Below, one piece after another: positions 1 to 8,717 of a DNA stretch of 50,912 bases; position 1 is the first letter of the stretch; each line of letters opens with the position of its first letter. This stretch comes from Miniphocaeibacter sp012841535 (GTDB lineage: Bacteria > Bacillota > Clostridia > Tissierellales > Peptoniphilaceae), in NCBI RefSeq assembly GCF_049274025.1, contig NZ_JBASRV010000068.1; one strand, written 5' to 3'. Position numbers and translations under genes: made by a program. The notes beneath the pieces are model-generated. The model had not been told where the DNA came from, did not search any database, and saw nothing but the letters and a program-made list of their open reading frames with translations.

Positions 1-84
1 TCAAATCAAAGATTTGAACTAGGACTTCAAGATCCAGCGAGACCCAAATCTGTGATTTGGAGCCGAAGTCGTATTATGACCTAA
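1..84. repeat. Twin small palindromes at the window edge
   Basis: Two near-identical inverted repeats lie 43 bp apart. Each is CAAATC, three spacer bases, then GATTTG (about 2-16 and 45-59); with flanking bases each forms a 7-bp stem with a 3-nt loop. This stretch is visibly more G/C-rich than the sequence after it. It could be the 3' end of a dispersed repeat or of a structured RNA cut by the window edge. One frame is open to a TAA at 82-84, but the residues match no family I recognise. The rest of the gap before obgE (85-259) is A/T-rich with no clear gene. Confidence 0.4.
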
Positions 85-259
85 CACAGAGAACTAAGAG
101 AGTTAAATTAAAATGATTTTACAATATTTAAGGTTAATATATTTTATAGACTAGGATAATATAGAAATTATATAAATAATGGGTAATAAATTAAATATGT
201 GACTATTTATATATCTGTGATATATTTATATAAAGTAAAAAGAAAGAACAGGTAGTAAT

Positions 260-1534
260 ATGTTTATAGATGTAGCAAAAATAGAATTAAAGGCAGGAAA
301 GGGAGGCGATGGTGCCGTATCCTTTCGTAGAGAAAAATTTGAACCTTCAGGTGGACCATACGGTGGAGATGGTGGTAATGGAGGGAATATTTATTTAGTA
401 GCAAGTAACAGTATAAGAACATTGATGGATTTTAGATATAAAAGACATTACAAGGCACCAAATGGTGAAAATGGTGGAACAAAGAAAATGTATGGTAAAA
501 AGGGAGAGGATCTTTATTTAAAAGTTCCTGTTGGAACCTTAATAAAGGACTTTGACTCTGACCGTGTTATACATGATATGAAAGAAGATGGGGAAGTTTT
601 TTTAATTTGCAAAGGTGGTAGAGGCGGTAGAGGAAATGCTAAATTTGCAAGTTCAACAAGACAGGCTCCAAGATTTGCAGAACCAGGAACTAAGGGACAG
701 GCAAGAACTATTAAGTTGGAAATAAAACTATTGGCAGATGTTGGATTAGTCGGATTACCAAATGTTGGAAAATCATCGATACTTTCAATTATTAGTGAGG
801 CTAAACCTAAAATTGCAAACTATCACTTTACAACCTTAGAGCCAAATTTAGGTGTTGTTAAAGTAGGTGAGGGAGAATCTTTTGTTATAGCAGATATTCC
901 CGGCCTAATAGAAGGTGCAAGTGAAGGTGTAGGTTTAGGGTTTGATTTTTTAAAGCATATTGAAAGAACCAAGGTTTTAGTTCATGTATTAGATGCTTCC
1001 GGTAGTGAGGGAAGAAATCCAGTAGAGGATTATAATACAATTAGAAAGGAAATGCTTTCTTACAATATAAAAATTGCAGATAAAAAAGAAATAATCGTAG
1101 CTAATAAAATGGATATTGAAGGAGCCAAGGAAGGCTTAGAAAAAATAAAGGAAGCTTTTCCGGATAAAATCGATGAAATTATTGAAATGTCAGCAGCTAC
1201 AACAGAAGGTATAGATAAATTAAAATATAAAATTTGGGAATATATTAAAGATGCAAAATTACAGTATGAAACATATGATGAAGAGTATATTCCATTTGAA
1301 GAGGAACCAGAACCAGATTACGAAGTAACTGTAAGGGAAGACAATACTTTTATTGTAACGGGACCGTTAATTGATGATTTAGTCTATAGGACGAATTTTG
1401 AGGACTATGAGGCCTTAAGACATTTTCAAAAAGTCCTAGATGATAAAGGTGTATTTGAAAGATTAAAGGAATTAAACATTGGTAACGGAGATTTAGTAAT
1501 TGTTGGAGAAATGGAATTTGAATATTTTGATTAG
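260..1534 (+). CDS. obgE: Obg family GTPase (ribosome assembly)
   Basis: Large GTPase that binds the 50S subunit and acts in ribosome maturation and the ppGpp-linked stress response (known for the family). The glycine-rich Obg fold fills residues 1-157. The G domain follows, with G1 GLPNVGKSS at 165-173, G3 DIPG near 211 and G4 NKMD near 282. The C-terminal OCT domain ends in an acidic tail. The length of 424 aa is typical. The start has only a weak AGG upstream, but the N-terminus (MFIDVAKIELKAG) matches the family start. It heads a tight operon with yhbY, nadD, yqeK and rsfS. The usual rplU-rpmA genes are not in the 259 bp visible upstream. Confidence 0.97.
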   Translation: MFIDVAKIELKAGKGGDGAVSFRREKFEPSGGPYGGDGGNGGNIYLVASNSIRTLMDFRYKRHYKAPNGENGGTKKMYGKKGEDLYLKVPVGTLIKDFDSDRVIHDMKEDGEVFLICKGGRGGRGNAKFASSTRQAPRFAEPGTKGQARTIKLEIKLLADVGLVGLPNVGKSSILSIISEAKPKIANYHFTTLEPNLGVVKVGEGESFVIADIPGLIEGASEGVGLGFDFLKHIERTKVLVHVLDASGSEGRNPVEDYNTIRKEMLSYNIKIADKKEIIVANKMDIEGAKEGLEKIKEAFPDKIDEIIEMSAATTEGIDKLKYKIWEYIKDAKLQYETYDEEYIPFEEEPEPDYEVTVREDNTFIVTGPLIDDLVYRTNFEDYEALRHFQKVLDDKGVFERLKELNIGNGDLVIVGEMEFEYFD

Positions 1535-1542
1535 GAGGCTTA

Positions 1543-1833
1543 ATGATAACAACAAAACAAAGAGCTTATTTAAAAAGTTTAGCTCATAAAATGGAACCAG
1601 CACTCTTAATAGGAAAAGGTGGAGTATCGGGAAATACCTTAAAACAAATAGATGACCTTTTAACTAAAAGAGAGCTTGTTAAAATAAAAATATTAAATAA
1701 TAACCTAGATGATAAAGACGAAATTATAAGTACAATATTAGAGAACTTAAATGCAGAATTTGTTCAGTTTATTGGATCTAAATTTACTATATACAGAGAG
1801 TCAGATGAGAAGAAAATTGAATTGCCAAAATAA
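1543..1833 (+). CDS. yhbY: YhbY/CRM-domain RNA-binding protein
   Basis: A 96-aa single CRM-domain protein that binds RNA and associates with pre-50S ribosomes in the family. The N-terminal TTKQRAYLKSLAH and the GKGG loop (residues 24-27) are diagnostic. It starts 8 nt after the obgE stop with AGGAGG just upstream. Its 3' end overlaps the proposed nadD start by 29 nt, so the two are probably translationally coupled. Pairing with obgE and rsfS fits a ribosome-biogenesis operon. Confidence 0.93.
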   Translation: MITTKQRAYLKSLAHKMEPALLIGKGGVSGNTLKQIDDLLTKRELVKIKILNNNLDDKDEIISTILENLNAEFVQFIGSKFTIYRESDEKKIELPK

Positions 1834-2425
1834 AAAAATAGGTATTATGGGAGGTACTTTTAACCCCATTCATATAGGCCATTTAGTTATGGCTCAAGAA
1901 GCCTTGGAATTTAAAAACTTAGATGAAATTATTTTTATTCCTGCAGGATTTCCTCCACACAAGAATAAGGACATTACCTCTGGCCTAAAAAGATTGGAAA
2001 TGGTTAAGTTGGCTACTGAGGGAAATGAAAAATTCACCGTTTTAGATTATGAAGTAAAAAAAGAAAGTAAAAGCTATTCTATGGAAACTATAGAATATAT
2101 AAAGGAAATATACCAAGACTGTAGTATTTATTTTATTATGGGGGAAGATTCCTTTATGTATATTGAGAAATGGTATAAATATGAAGAGTTTCTTTCAGAG
2201 GTTACAGTTCTTGTTGCAAGAAGATCTTTTGATAAGCAAAAAGTTCTTAGAGAAAAAATTAATAAAATAAATTTAGACGGATATTATGTTGAGGAAATTC
2301 CTACAGCATTTTTAGATATATCTTCTACGGAAATTAGAAAAAAATTTAGCTTGAAAAAAAATCCTAGGTATTATTTACCAGACAAGGTTTATAATTATAT
2401 AATAAAAGAAGGTTTGTATGTTTAG
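1805..2425 (+). CDS. nadD: Nicotinate-nucleotide adenylyltransferase
   Basis: Converts nicotinate mononucleotide plus ATP to deamido-NAD in NAD synthesis. The nucleotidyltransferase motif GGTFNPIHIGH is at about residues 16-26, and the C-terminal SSTEIR motif is present. I chose the ATG inside the end of yhbY, giving 206 aa. A longer in-frame ATG at 1751 would add 18 residues unlike the family and lies deep inside yhbY. A TTG at 1817 is also possible; neither start has a strong Shine-Dalgarno, which suggests coupling to yhbY. The 3' end overlaps yqeK by 8 nt. Confidence 0.92.
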   Translation: MRRKLNCQNKKIGIMGGTFNPIHIGHLVMAQEALEFKNLDEIIFIPAGFPPHKNKDITSGLKRLEMVKLATEGNEKFTVLDYEVKKESKSYSMETIEYIKEIYQDCSIYFIMGEDSFMYIEKWYKYEEFLSEVTVLVARRSFDKQKVLREKINKINLDGYYVEEIPTAFLDISSTEIRKKFSLKKNPRYYLPDKVYNYIIKEGLYV

Positions 2426-3002
2426 TTTCGAAGAAATAAAAGAAGATTTAAAAAATAACTTAAAACAATCAAGATATGAACATACACTTAGAGTAGTTAA
2501 AAAGTCTGAAGAAATTGCTAGTCATTTTGAAGTTGATATTTATAAATGTAAATTAGCAGCACTACTTCACGATTGTGCAAAGGGGAAAGAAGAATATTAT
2601 AAAAATAAATATATTCTAGAATATTCTAATCTAATAGAGAAAAAAGAATTTGAAGAATTTAAAAACCCCTTTTTAGAACATTGTTTAATAGGGTATTTAG
2701 TAGCTAAAAACCATTACAAAATAGAAGATAAGGAAGTTTTAAATGCAATATTATGGCATACTACTGGAAGACTGGCTATGACGGAAATTGAAAAAATAAT
2801 TTACCTAGCAGATAAAACAGAAGATGGTAGGGACTATCCTTCAGTAGATAAAATAAGGGAAAAGTCATTAATTGATTTAAATGATGCTATAATATTAAGT
2901 ATTAACAATAATATTAAGTATTTAATAGAAAAGAACCAAATAATTTCAGTAAATACAATAAAATTACGAAATGAACTGTTAGGAGGTATTAGTGGAAGAT
3001 AG
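2418..3002 (+). CDS. yqeK: HD-domain hydrolase YqeK (diadenosine tetraphosphatase)
   Basis: HD-superfamily phosphohydrolase of the YqeK family, whose members hydrolyse Ap4A symmetrically with an iron centre. The early histidine in YEHTLRVV (about 20-27), the HD pair in ALLHDCAKG (about 48-56) and the downstream IIYLADKTEDGRDYP motif are all visible. The length of 194 aa is usual. It overlaps nadD at the front and rsfS at the back, the standard nadD-yqeK-rsfS order. The start has AGAAGG a few bases upstream. Confidence 0.92.
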   Translation: MFSFEEIKEDLKNNLKQSRYEHTLRVVKKSEEIASHFEVDIYKCKLAALLHDCAKGKEEYYKNKYILEYSNLIEKKEFEEFKNPFLEHCLIGYLVAKNHYKIEDKEVLNAILWHTTGRLAMTEIEKIIYLADKTEDGRDYPSVDKIREKSLIDLNDAIILSINNNIKYLIEKNQIISVNTIKLRNELLGGISGR

Positions 3003-3306
3003 AGTACAATTAATTGTAAAAGCTTGTGAGGACAAGATTGGAAAGGACATTAAGGCAATAGAATTAGAAAAAGGAAGAGCCTTAGCTGATTACTTTATAA
3101 TAGTAACGGGAAATACACCAAATCAAACACAAGCCATAGCAGATGAGGTAGAAAAAGTTGCCTTAGAGAATGAAATGGAAGTTTTTAGTAAAGAAGGATA
3201 TAGAGACGGAAATTGGATTCTAGTAGATTTAGGTGATATAATATTACATGTATTTACTCCAGAGTTTAGAGAGTATTATGATTTAGAAAGATTATGGAGT
3301 AAATAG
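2992..3306 (+). CDS. rsfS: Ribosome silencing factor RsfS
   Basis: Binds uL14 on the large subunit and blocks subunit joining in slow growth (known for the family). The 104-aa protein carries the conserved core ADYFIIVTGNTPNQTQAIAD and the C-terminal GNWILVDLGDIILHVF region. The start is GTG, placed by AGGAGG at 2981-2986, 5 nt upstream. It overlaps yqeK by 11 nt. Together with obgE and yhbY it gives the operon three factors acting on the 50S subunit. Confidence 0.95.
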   Translation: MEDRVQLIVKACEDKIGKDIKAIELEKGRALADYFIIVTGNTPNQTQAIADEVEKVALENEMEVFSKEGYRDGNWILVDLGDIILHVFTPEFREYYDLERLWSK

Positions 3307-3332
3307 AAATAGAATTTAAAGGAGAGATTTTA

Positions 3333-3728
3333 ATGAGCGTAGAATTTATTACAACACATAAGGCACCTGCAGCAATTGGTCCATATTCACAAGGAACTAG
3401 AGGATTAAAAGGGGCAGATGTAGTTTTAGTTTCAGGACAACTTCCAATTAAAGATGGTGAGTTAGTAAATGATGTAAAAGAAGCTACTCAAACAAGCTTA
3501 GATAATGTTTTAGCTATAGTTGAAGCAGCTGGTGGAAAATTAACAGATATAGCAAGAGTTGGTGTATTTGTTAAAAATATTGGTGATTTCGATGCAATTA
3601 ACGAAGTATATACTAATTTCTTTGGCGACCACAAACCTGCTAGGGCATTAGTAGAAGTTGCAAAACTACCTAAAGATGCTGTTATAGAAATAGAAGCTAC
3701 AGCTTTAATAAATGATTCTTTAGAATAA
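3333..3728 (+). CDS. ridA: RidA family enamine/imine deaminase
   Basis: Small trimeric protein that hydrolyses reactive enamine/imine intermediates such as 2-aminoacrylate. The 131 aa include the N-terminal APAAIGPYSQG, the central VSGQLPI, and the C-terminal ARALVEVAKLPKDAVIEIEA region with the substrate-binding arginine. GGAGAG lies about 8 nt upstream of the ATG. It is the last gene of the obgE operon and is closed by a hairpin terminator. Confidence 0.94.
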   Translation: MSVEFITTHKAPAAIGPYSQGTRGLKGADVVLVSGQLPIKDGELVNDVKEATQTSLDNVLAIVEAAGGKLTDIARVGVFVKNIGDFDAINEVYTNFFGDHKPARALVEVAKLPKDAVIEIEATALINDSLE

Positions 3729-3739
3729 TTTTACTCAAT

Positions 3740-3769
3740 AGAGGATAGGAAACTATCCTCTTAATTTTT
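3740..3769 (+). terminator. Intrinsic terminator after ridA
   Basis: GAGGATAG and CTATCCTC form a perfect 8-bp stem with a GAAA tetraloop, followed by a T-rich tract. It ends the obgE-ridA operon. Confidence 0.85.
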
Positions 3770-3815
3770 AAAATAAACTAAAGTATTTATACAATATTTG
3801 TTTTAGGAGTTGTTT

Positions 3816-6380
3816 ATGATAGAAAAATTAAAGAGACTTGAAAATAAAAAAAATTATTTTTACATACTATCTTTCCTAATTCCGGTTATAGTTTTTCTGT
3901 TAATTTTTATAGTCTCTAGATTTTATCCCTTTGGTGACAGTCAGATATTAGTAATTGATGCCTACCATCAGTATTATCAGTTCATGTTAGAATTAAGAGG
4001 AAAAATTTTAAGTGGCGAATCTATTTTCTATAGCTGGCATTTAGGATTAGGTACGGATTTTATTTCCTTAATGGCTTATTATTGTACAAGTCCATTAAAC
4101 CTATTGACAATTCTTGTTCCAGAATCTATGCTTAGTATTTTTTTTGCTTTATTAATAGCTATAAAAGTAGGACTAGCTGCCTTAACTTGTTCAATTTATT
4201 TAAAGTCTATCTATAATGAAAAGGATTATTCTTTAGTTATTTTTTCAGTGCTATACTCCTTATGTGGTTTTATAGCAGGTTATTATTGGAATATTATGTG
4301 GATAGATGTTTTTGCCCTCTTCCCATTAGTTATATTGGGTTTAAAGAATATTATATTAAAAAATAAGTATAAAACTTATATAATTTCTTTAGCACTATGT
4401 TTTTTTACAAATTACTATATGAGTATTTTTGTTAGTATATTTGCAATAATATTTTATATTTTTTATTCAATAAATATAGGAGTAAAATTTTTTGAATTTA
4501 TAAAAAGAGGATTTATAATATTAGGAGCTTCAATTTTAGCAGCAGGTTTATTTTCTTGGATTTTAATACCTGCAGCAATTACCTTAACAAATGTCTTTAA
4601 AACAGCCAGTCCTTTTTCGGGAAATATTGAAACATATCATTCCTTTATAGATATATTTTCAAATTTTTTAGCCTTTAATTTCCCCACAGTTAGAGAAGGC
4701 TTACCTAATATATATTCAGGACTAATTACAATATTCTTTACAGTAGCGTATTTTTTAACAAGAAAAATTAAAATTAAAGAAAAAGTATTAAGCTTACTAG
4801 TGGTATTATTATTAATTTTAAGTACCAATATAAATATATTAAACTATATTTGGCATGGATTTAGATATACTAATATGCTTCCCTATAGATTTACATTTAT
4901 CTTGTCCTTTGTATTAGTTGTAATTGCCTATAAGGGTTATAAAAACCTTAATGAATTTGAAAATAGAGAATATATTTCTATTTCTCTAATAACTTTAGGA
5001 ATAGTAATATTTCTAGGAAGTAATAGAACAATAGAAGTGTTAATTGCTAATGTTGTTTTATTATTAGTTTACTTAATATTAATATATAGTAATAGAATTA
5101 AATATAGGGAAACAATATCTGCCTTAGTATATTTTTTAATTATTGCTGAAGTTTTTGCAAATACCTATATTGGTGTTAGTACAGCAGGAAAAACAGATCA
5201 TGCTATATTTAATGAAAATAAAAAGGAAATTGAATACTTTATAGATAAGGTGGAAAAGGAAAAAGAAGACAATTTTTATAGAATGGAAGTTCTAGATAGG
5301 TTTACCTACAACGATCCTGCCCTATATCAATATAATGGAGTTGCCTTGTTTTCATCGACAATTGATGCAAGGGTATCTACATTTTTAGAAAATATTGGTG
5401 TTCCATCCTATCCAATAGGAAATAGGTATTTTTATAATTATGGCTCTCCATTAACAAATGGAATTTTAAATATAGATTATTTTATTTCAAGAAATAAAAA
5501 GTTACACGAAAATTTAGGAATAGAATTATTAGAAGAAAATAATAATGTCTTTTTATATAAAAATAATAAGAGCCTACCCTTAGGATTTATGATAAAAGAG
5601 CAGGCCTTAAATGAAAATTATTATAGTACTTTATTGGAAAATCAAAATTCTCTTTTTAGGTCTTTTACAGGAATTGATGAAAATATATTTACTGTAGTAG
5701 ATAAAAATAAAATTAATTCATTAGAAATGAATTTAGAAGAGTATAACAATGGAAGATATAATTATACAATTTCAAATAGCGATTCTGAAGGTCAAATTAA
5801 TATTGAATATATAATACCTGAAAGTGGATATTATTACATTGAAACCGATAAAGTAGAAGATGAAAAAATAATGCTAGAAACCAATAAGGATAATAAAACT
5901 TTAGATGCAAGAAGAAAATCCGTTATGTCTGTTGGATATTTTGAAAAAGGAGAAACAGTTAAATTTATAATAAAAATTAATTCAGAAGATGATGGGGATT
6001 ATTTTCTAAACTTAGCTTTATTAGAGAAAGAAGTATTTAACGAGGGATACGAAATATTAGAAGAAGAATCTGCTAACTTGGTAAAATATAGTTCTAGAAA
6101 AGTGAATATGGAAATAACCACTATAGATAAGGGATACTTATTTACTTCAATTCCCTATAATGAAGGATGGATAGTTTATGTAGATGGAAAGAAAGCAGAA
6201 GTAAAACCCTTTAAAGATGCTTTCGTAGGATTATATTTAGAAAAAGGAGAGCATTTAATAGAATTTAAATATACACCAGTAGGATTTAAGGAAGGTGTGA
6301 TTATAGCAGGGTTTTCTCTTATTATTCTCGTTTTTATTATTAGAAGAGAAAAGAAAAAAGAAATATTTATAATAGAATAA
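3816..6380 (+). CDS. YfhO family polytopic membrane protein
   Basis: Large integral membrane protein of the YfhO family (GT-C-like fold; relatives are implicated in glycosylating lipoteichoic acid or other surface polymers). The N-terminal half shows about a dozen hydrophobic helices, with conserved-looking DAYHQYYQF and SGESIFYSWHLGLGTDF motifs in the first extracellular loop. The C-terminal soluble part ends with the family hallmark IPYNEGWIVYVDGKKAE, followed by a last helix and a basic tail. 854-855 aa is usual. I chose the ATG 6 nt after AGGAG; an in-frame TTG 6 nt earlier abuts the Shine-Dalgarno and is unlikely. It begins a group with an acyltransferase and a deacetylase. Confidence 0.88.
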   Translation: MIEKLKRLENKKNYFYILSFLIPVIVFLLIFIVSRFYPFGDSQILVIDAYHQYYQFMLELRGKILSGESIFYSWHLGLGTDFISLMAYYCTSPLNLLTILVPESMLSIFFALLIAIKVGLAALTCSIYLKSIYNEKDYSLVIFSVLYSLCGFIAGYYWNIMWIDVFALFPLVILGLKNIILKNKYKTYIISLALCFFTNYYMSIFVSIFAIIFYIFYSINIGVKFFEFIKRGFIILGASILAAGLFSWILIPAAITLTNVFKTASPFSGNIETYHSFIDIFSNFLAFNFPTVREGLPNIYSGLITIFFTVAYFLTRKIKIKEKVLSLLVVLLLILSTNINILNYIWHGFRYTNMLPYRFTFILSFVLVVIAYKGYKNLNEFENREYISISLITLGIVIFLGSNRTIEVLIANVVLLLVYLILIYSNRIKYRETISALVYFLIIAEVFANTYIGVSTAGKTDHAIFNENKKEIEYFIDKVEKEKEDNFYRMEVLDRFTYNDPALYQYNGVALFSSTIDARVSTFLENIGVPSYPIGNRYFYNYGSPLTNGILNIDYFISRNKKLHENLGIELLEENNNVFLYKNNKSLPLGFMIKEQALNENYYSTLLENQNSLFRSFTGIDENIFTVVDKNKINSLEMNLEEYNNGRYNYTISNSDSEGQINIEYIIPESGYYYIETDKVEDEKIMLETNKDNKTLDARRKSVMSVGYFEKGETVKFIIKINSEDDGDYFLNLALLEKEVFNEGYEILEEESANLVKYSSRKVNMEITTIDKGYLFTSIPYNEGWIVYVDGKKAEVKPFKDAFVGLYLEKGEHLIEFKYTPVGFKEGVIIAGFSLIILVFIIRREKKKEIFIIE

Positions 6381-6421
6381 GAAGTTTTAGTTATTAATAA
6401 TATATTTAAATTGGTGAGAAT

Positions 6422-7492
6422 ATGGAAATTGAAATTTTAAGAACTATAGAAGAAATAGAAGAAATAAAAGAGGATTGGGAAACCATTGAAAAAATGAATA
6501 ATAATAATATTTATGTTCAATATGGTTTTATAAAAAACTGGGTAGAAAATGTATTTGATAAAAATGATGTATTATTTATAATTGTAGTTAAAGAAAAAGA
6601 TAGTATATTAGGAATAGCACCCTTATATATACAAATAAGAAAAATTCTTTCGTTTAGGATTAAGGAATTAAAATTTATTGGTAATGGGGATTATAAGAAT
6701 TTTATACTTAAAGAAGATTTTTCAAACAAATACTCTATCATTAAAAAAATATTAGATGTTATTTTTGAAAATGATAACTTATTTGACAGAATAGTCTTAG
6801 AAAAGATAGAAAGTAAATCGAATTTAGCATATTATTTTTTAAAAGATGATAGATATAATAAAAACTTTAATTTTTATAATGAAACACCATTTTTAAATTT
6901 AAAAAAAATTAGAAACGGAGAATTGAAATTATCAAAACCTTCTAAGGTAAATAAATTTAAAAATAAATTAAAAAGGGATTTAGGCTATAAATTTGAAGTA
7001 GAAGAAAATATTAATAAAGAACTTTTTAACGAAATAATTAATCTCCATTTAGAGGAACAAGAGTATTTAAAGGAAGAAATGAATAGAAGGAATAGAAGAA
7101 GTATTTTCTTCCAAGAAGGATTAAATAATTTTTATAAAAGTACTGTTGTTAATAATTCGAAAATGATATTATTCATTTTGAAAACAGACAATGATGAAAT
7201 AATTAACTATAAACTATGCTACAAAGAGAATAAAATTATCTATTCTTGGAATTCAGCTTATAATATTAAGTATGAATCATTTAGTCCCAACAGTGTTATA
7301 TATAAAGAAATATTTGATTATTTGTTAGACTTCTCAGATATAGAGATATTTGACTTTGGTGCAGGACGATATCCTTGGAAATTTAAATGGACAAAAGATT
7401 TTAATATAGTTTATAATTTTGAAAGTTGGAATGAAAAAAATTGGAAAATCAAAATGATTAAGAAATTAATAAATATTAAAAATAAATTTTAA
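6422..7492 (+). CDS. BioF2-like/FemAB-type GNAT acyltransferase
   Basis: Resembles the Acetyltransf_6 (CelD/BcsL, FemAB-like) family: acyl or aminoacyl transferases that often act on cell-wall or extracellular polysaccharide precursors. Supporting features are the N-terminal WETIEKMNNNNIYVQYGFIKNW region, the central hydrophobic strand with GIAPLYIQ, and the C-terminal DFGAGRYPWKFKWT motif. No membrane segment or signal peptide is seen, so it is probably cytoplasmic. GGTGAG lies just upstream of the ATG. The substrate is unknown. The very high A/T content and proximity to YfhO and PIG-L genes suggest a role in surface glycopolymer modification (inference). Confidence 0.72.
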   Translation: MEIEILRTIEEIEEIKEDWETIEKMNNNNIYVQYGFIKNWVENVFDKNDVLFIIVVKEKDSILGIAPLYIQIRKILSFRIKELKFIGNGDYKNFILKEDFSNKYSIIKKILDVIFENDNLFDRIVLEKIESKSNLAYYFLKDDRYNKNFNFYNETPFLNLKKIRNGELKLSKPSKVNKFKNKLKRDLGYKFEVEENINKELFNEIINLHLEEQEYLKEEMNRRNRRSIFFQEGLNNFYKSTVVNNSKMILFILKTDNDEIINYKLCYKENKIIYSWNSAYNIKYESFSPNSVIYKEIFDYLLDFSDIEIFDFGAGRYPWKFKWTKDFNIVYNFESWNEKNWKIKMIKKLINIKNKF

Positions 7493-7774
7493 GGGACAAG
7501 TGGAACAAAAAAGAATATAAATAAAGATAGCATGTATTTGTTTGATGTATTAATATTTTCTGAATATAGGGCTAAAGGTATAACTAATTTAATTTTTTCC
7601 TATTTAAAAAACTTTATGAAGGATAATAAAAAATTAAATTGCTATACAATAGTAGATAATACTAATTTTAAATCTAAAAACATGGTAATAAAAAATGGTT
7701 TTTTAAAAATCGGATATTTTATCACCATAAAATTTAAAGATAAAAGAAAAATAATAGTTGATACTTGGAGATAA
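7493..7774 (+). pseudogene. GNAT acetyltransferase remnant (C-terminal half)
   Basis: An open stretch of 80 codons from an ATG at 7532, or 93 codons counting from the base after the previous stop. Its residues look like the second half of a GNAT fold: a strand followed by FSEYRAKGITNLIFSYL, resembling the acetyl-CoA-binding motif A, then the later IVDNTNFKSKNMVIKNGF strand and helix. The N-terminal half of a GNAT domain is absent and no good ribosome-binding site precedes the ATG. It continues in the same frame as the preceding acyltransferase, directly behind its TAA. I read it as a decayed fragment; a tiny expressed protein cannot be excluded. Confidence 0.5.
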
Positions 7775-7778
7775 TTTT

Positions 7779-8678
7779 ATGAGTTTTAAAGATATACTAG
7801 CTAAGATATTATATTATCCAATAAAATATAAGAACATTTTAGATATAAAAAGACTATATAAATCTTATGAAATTAACAATAAAAAATTAGATTTAATAGA
7901 TATGAAACCATTGGGAAAAACATTAGTGATTATACCTCATGTTGATGATGAAACTATTGGTCTGGGAGGATTGTTAGTAAAAAACAAGCAGGATAATGAA
8001 AAGGTTGATTTTATTTATATGACCGATAGCGGTGGTAGTTTAAAAAAGGGTTCGGAAAATACAAAGCTAATAAGAAAAAATGAAGCTTTTAATTTGGCAA
8101 AAGAACTAAAGATAAATAAAATAGAAACCCTAGATGTAGAAAACAACAATGTAGAAAAATTCACAGATTATGCAATAGAAAAACTCAGTAATAAAATTTC
8201 AAAGGTAAATTATAAAAATCTATTTATTGTATCACCATTTGATGCTCATCCTGAACATAGATGGGTTAATAAAGTTCTATACAAGGTATTAAAAAAATCG
8301 AATTTTAAGGGAGATATATACCTATATGAGGTTAGTAATTTACTGCCTAATAGCCTTATTAATTCATATTGTAAAATAGATTTAAATGAAAAAAACAAAC
8401 TATATAATATATTTGAAAGTCAAAAAAAAGCTATGGATTTTAATGTTTTCTCAAAATTAAATAAATATAAAGGACTTTCCATAAATGAAAATGAGCCTAT
8501 TGAGTTTTATACGAAATTAAGTACTAAGGAATATATTAAATTATTAGAAATTTTTAAAAATATTAATATTGAAGATATTATCCCATATAGAATTGGAAAT
8601 CATAGGTCTTTTTATAAGGTTGTTAATAATGAATACAAGGCTCAAAAATCATTTGATAAATTATTAAATAATTTTTAA
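7779..8678 (+). CDS. PIG-L/LmbE family deacetylase
   Basis: Zinc-dependent de-N-acetylase of the PIG-L family, which acts on GlcNAc-containing glycolipids, glycans or thiol precursors. The metal motif PHVDDE is at residues 53-58 and the second metal/catalytic motif HPEH at 157-160 (family form HPDH). At 299 aa it is a little longer than minimal members. I chose the ATG with GGAGAT 8 nt upstream over an in-frame TTG at 7758. No signal peptide is evident. It is the last gene of the YfhO group and ends against a bidirectional terminator. The substrate cannot be deduced. Confidence 0.85.
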   Translation: MSFKDILAKILYYPIKYKNILDIKRLYKSYEINNKKLDLIDMKPLGKTLVIIPHVDDETIGLGGLLVKNKQDNEKVDFIYMTDSGGSLKKGSENTKLIRKNEAFNLAKELKINKIETLDVENNNVEKFTDYAIEKLSNKISKVNYKNLFIVSPFDAHPEHRWVNKVLYKVLKKSNFKGDIYLYEVSNLLPNSLINSYCKIDLNEKNKLYNIFESQKKAMDFNVFSKLNKYKGLSINENEPIEFYTKLSTKEYIKLLEIFKNINIEDIIPYRIGNHRSFYKVVNNEYKAQKSFDKLLNNF

Positions 8679-8682
8679 ATTA

Positions 8683-8717
8683 AAAACTTCCAGACAATTA
8701 TACAGTCTGGAAGTTTT
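8683..8717. terminator. Bidirectional terminator between convergent genes
   Basis: A perfect 13-bp stem (AAAACTTCCAGAC pairs with its complement) with a 9-nt loop, A-rich on one side and T-rich on the other, so it can terminate both strands. It serves the PIG-L gene (+) and the S41-like gene (-), whose TAA overlaps its right arm. Confidence 0.88.

Noticed and set aside
1751..1804. Longer start for nadD
   Set aside because: The extra 18 residues are the out-of-frame reading of yhbY and have no family similarity; the ATG at 1805 gives normal length.
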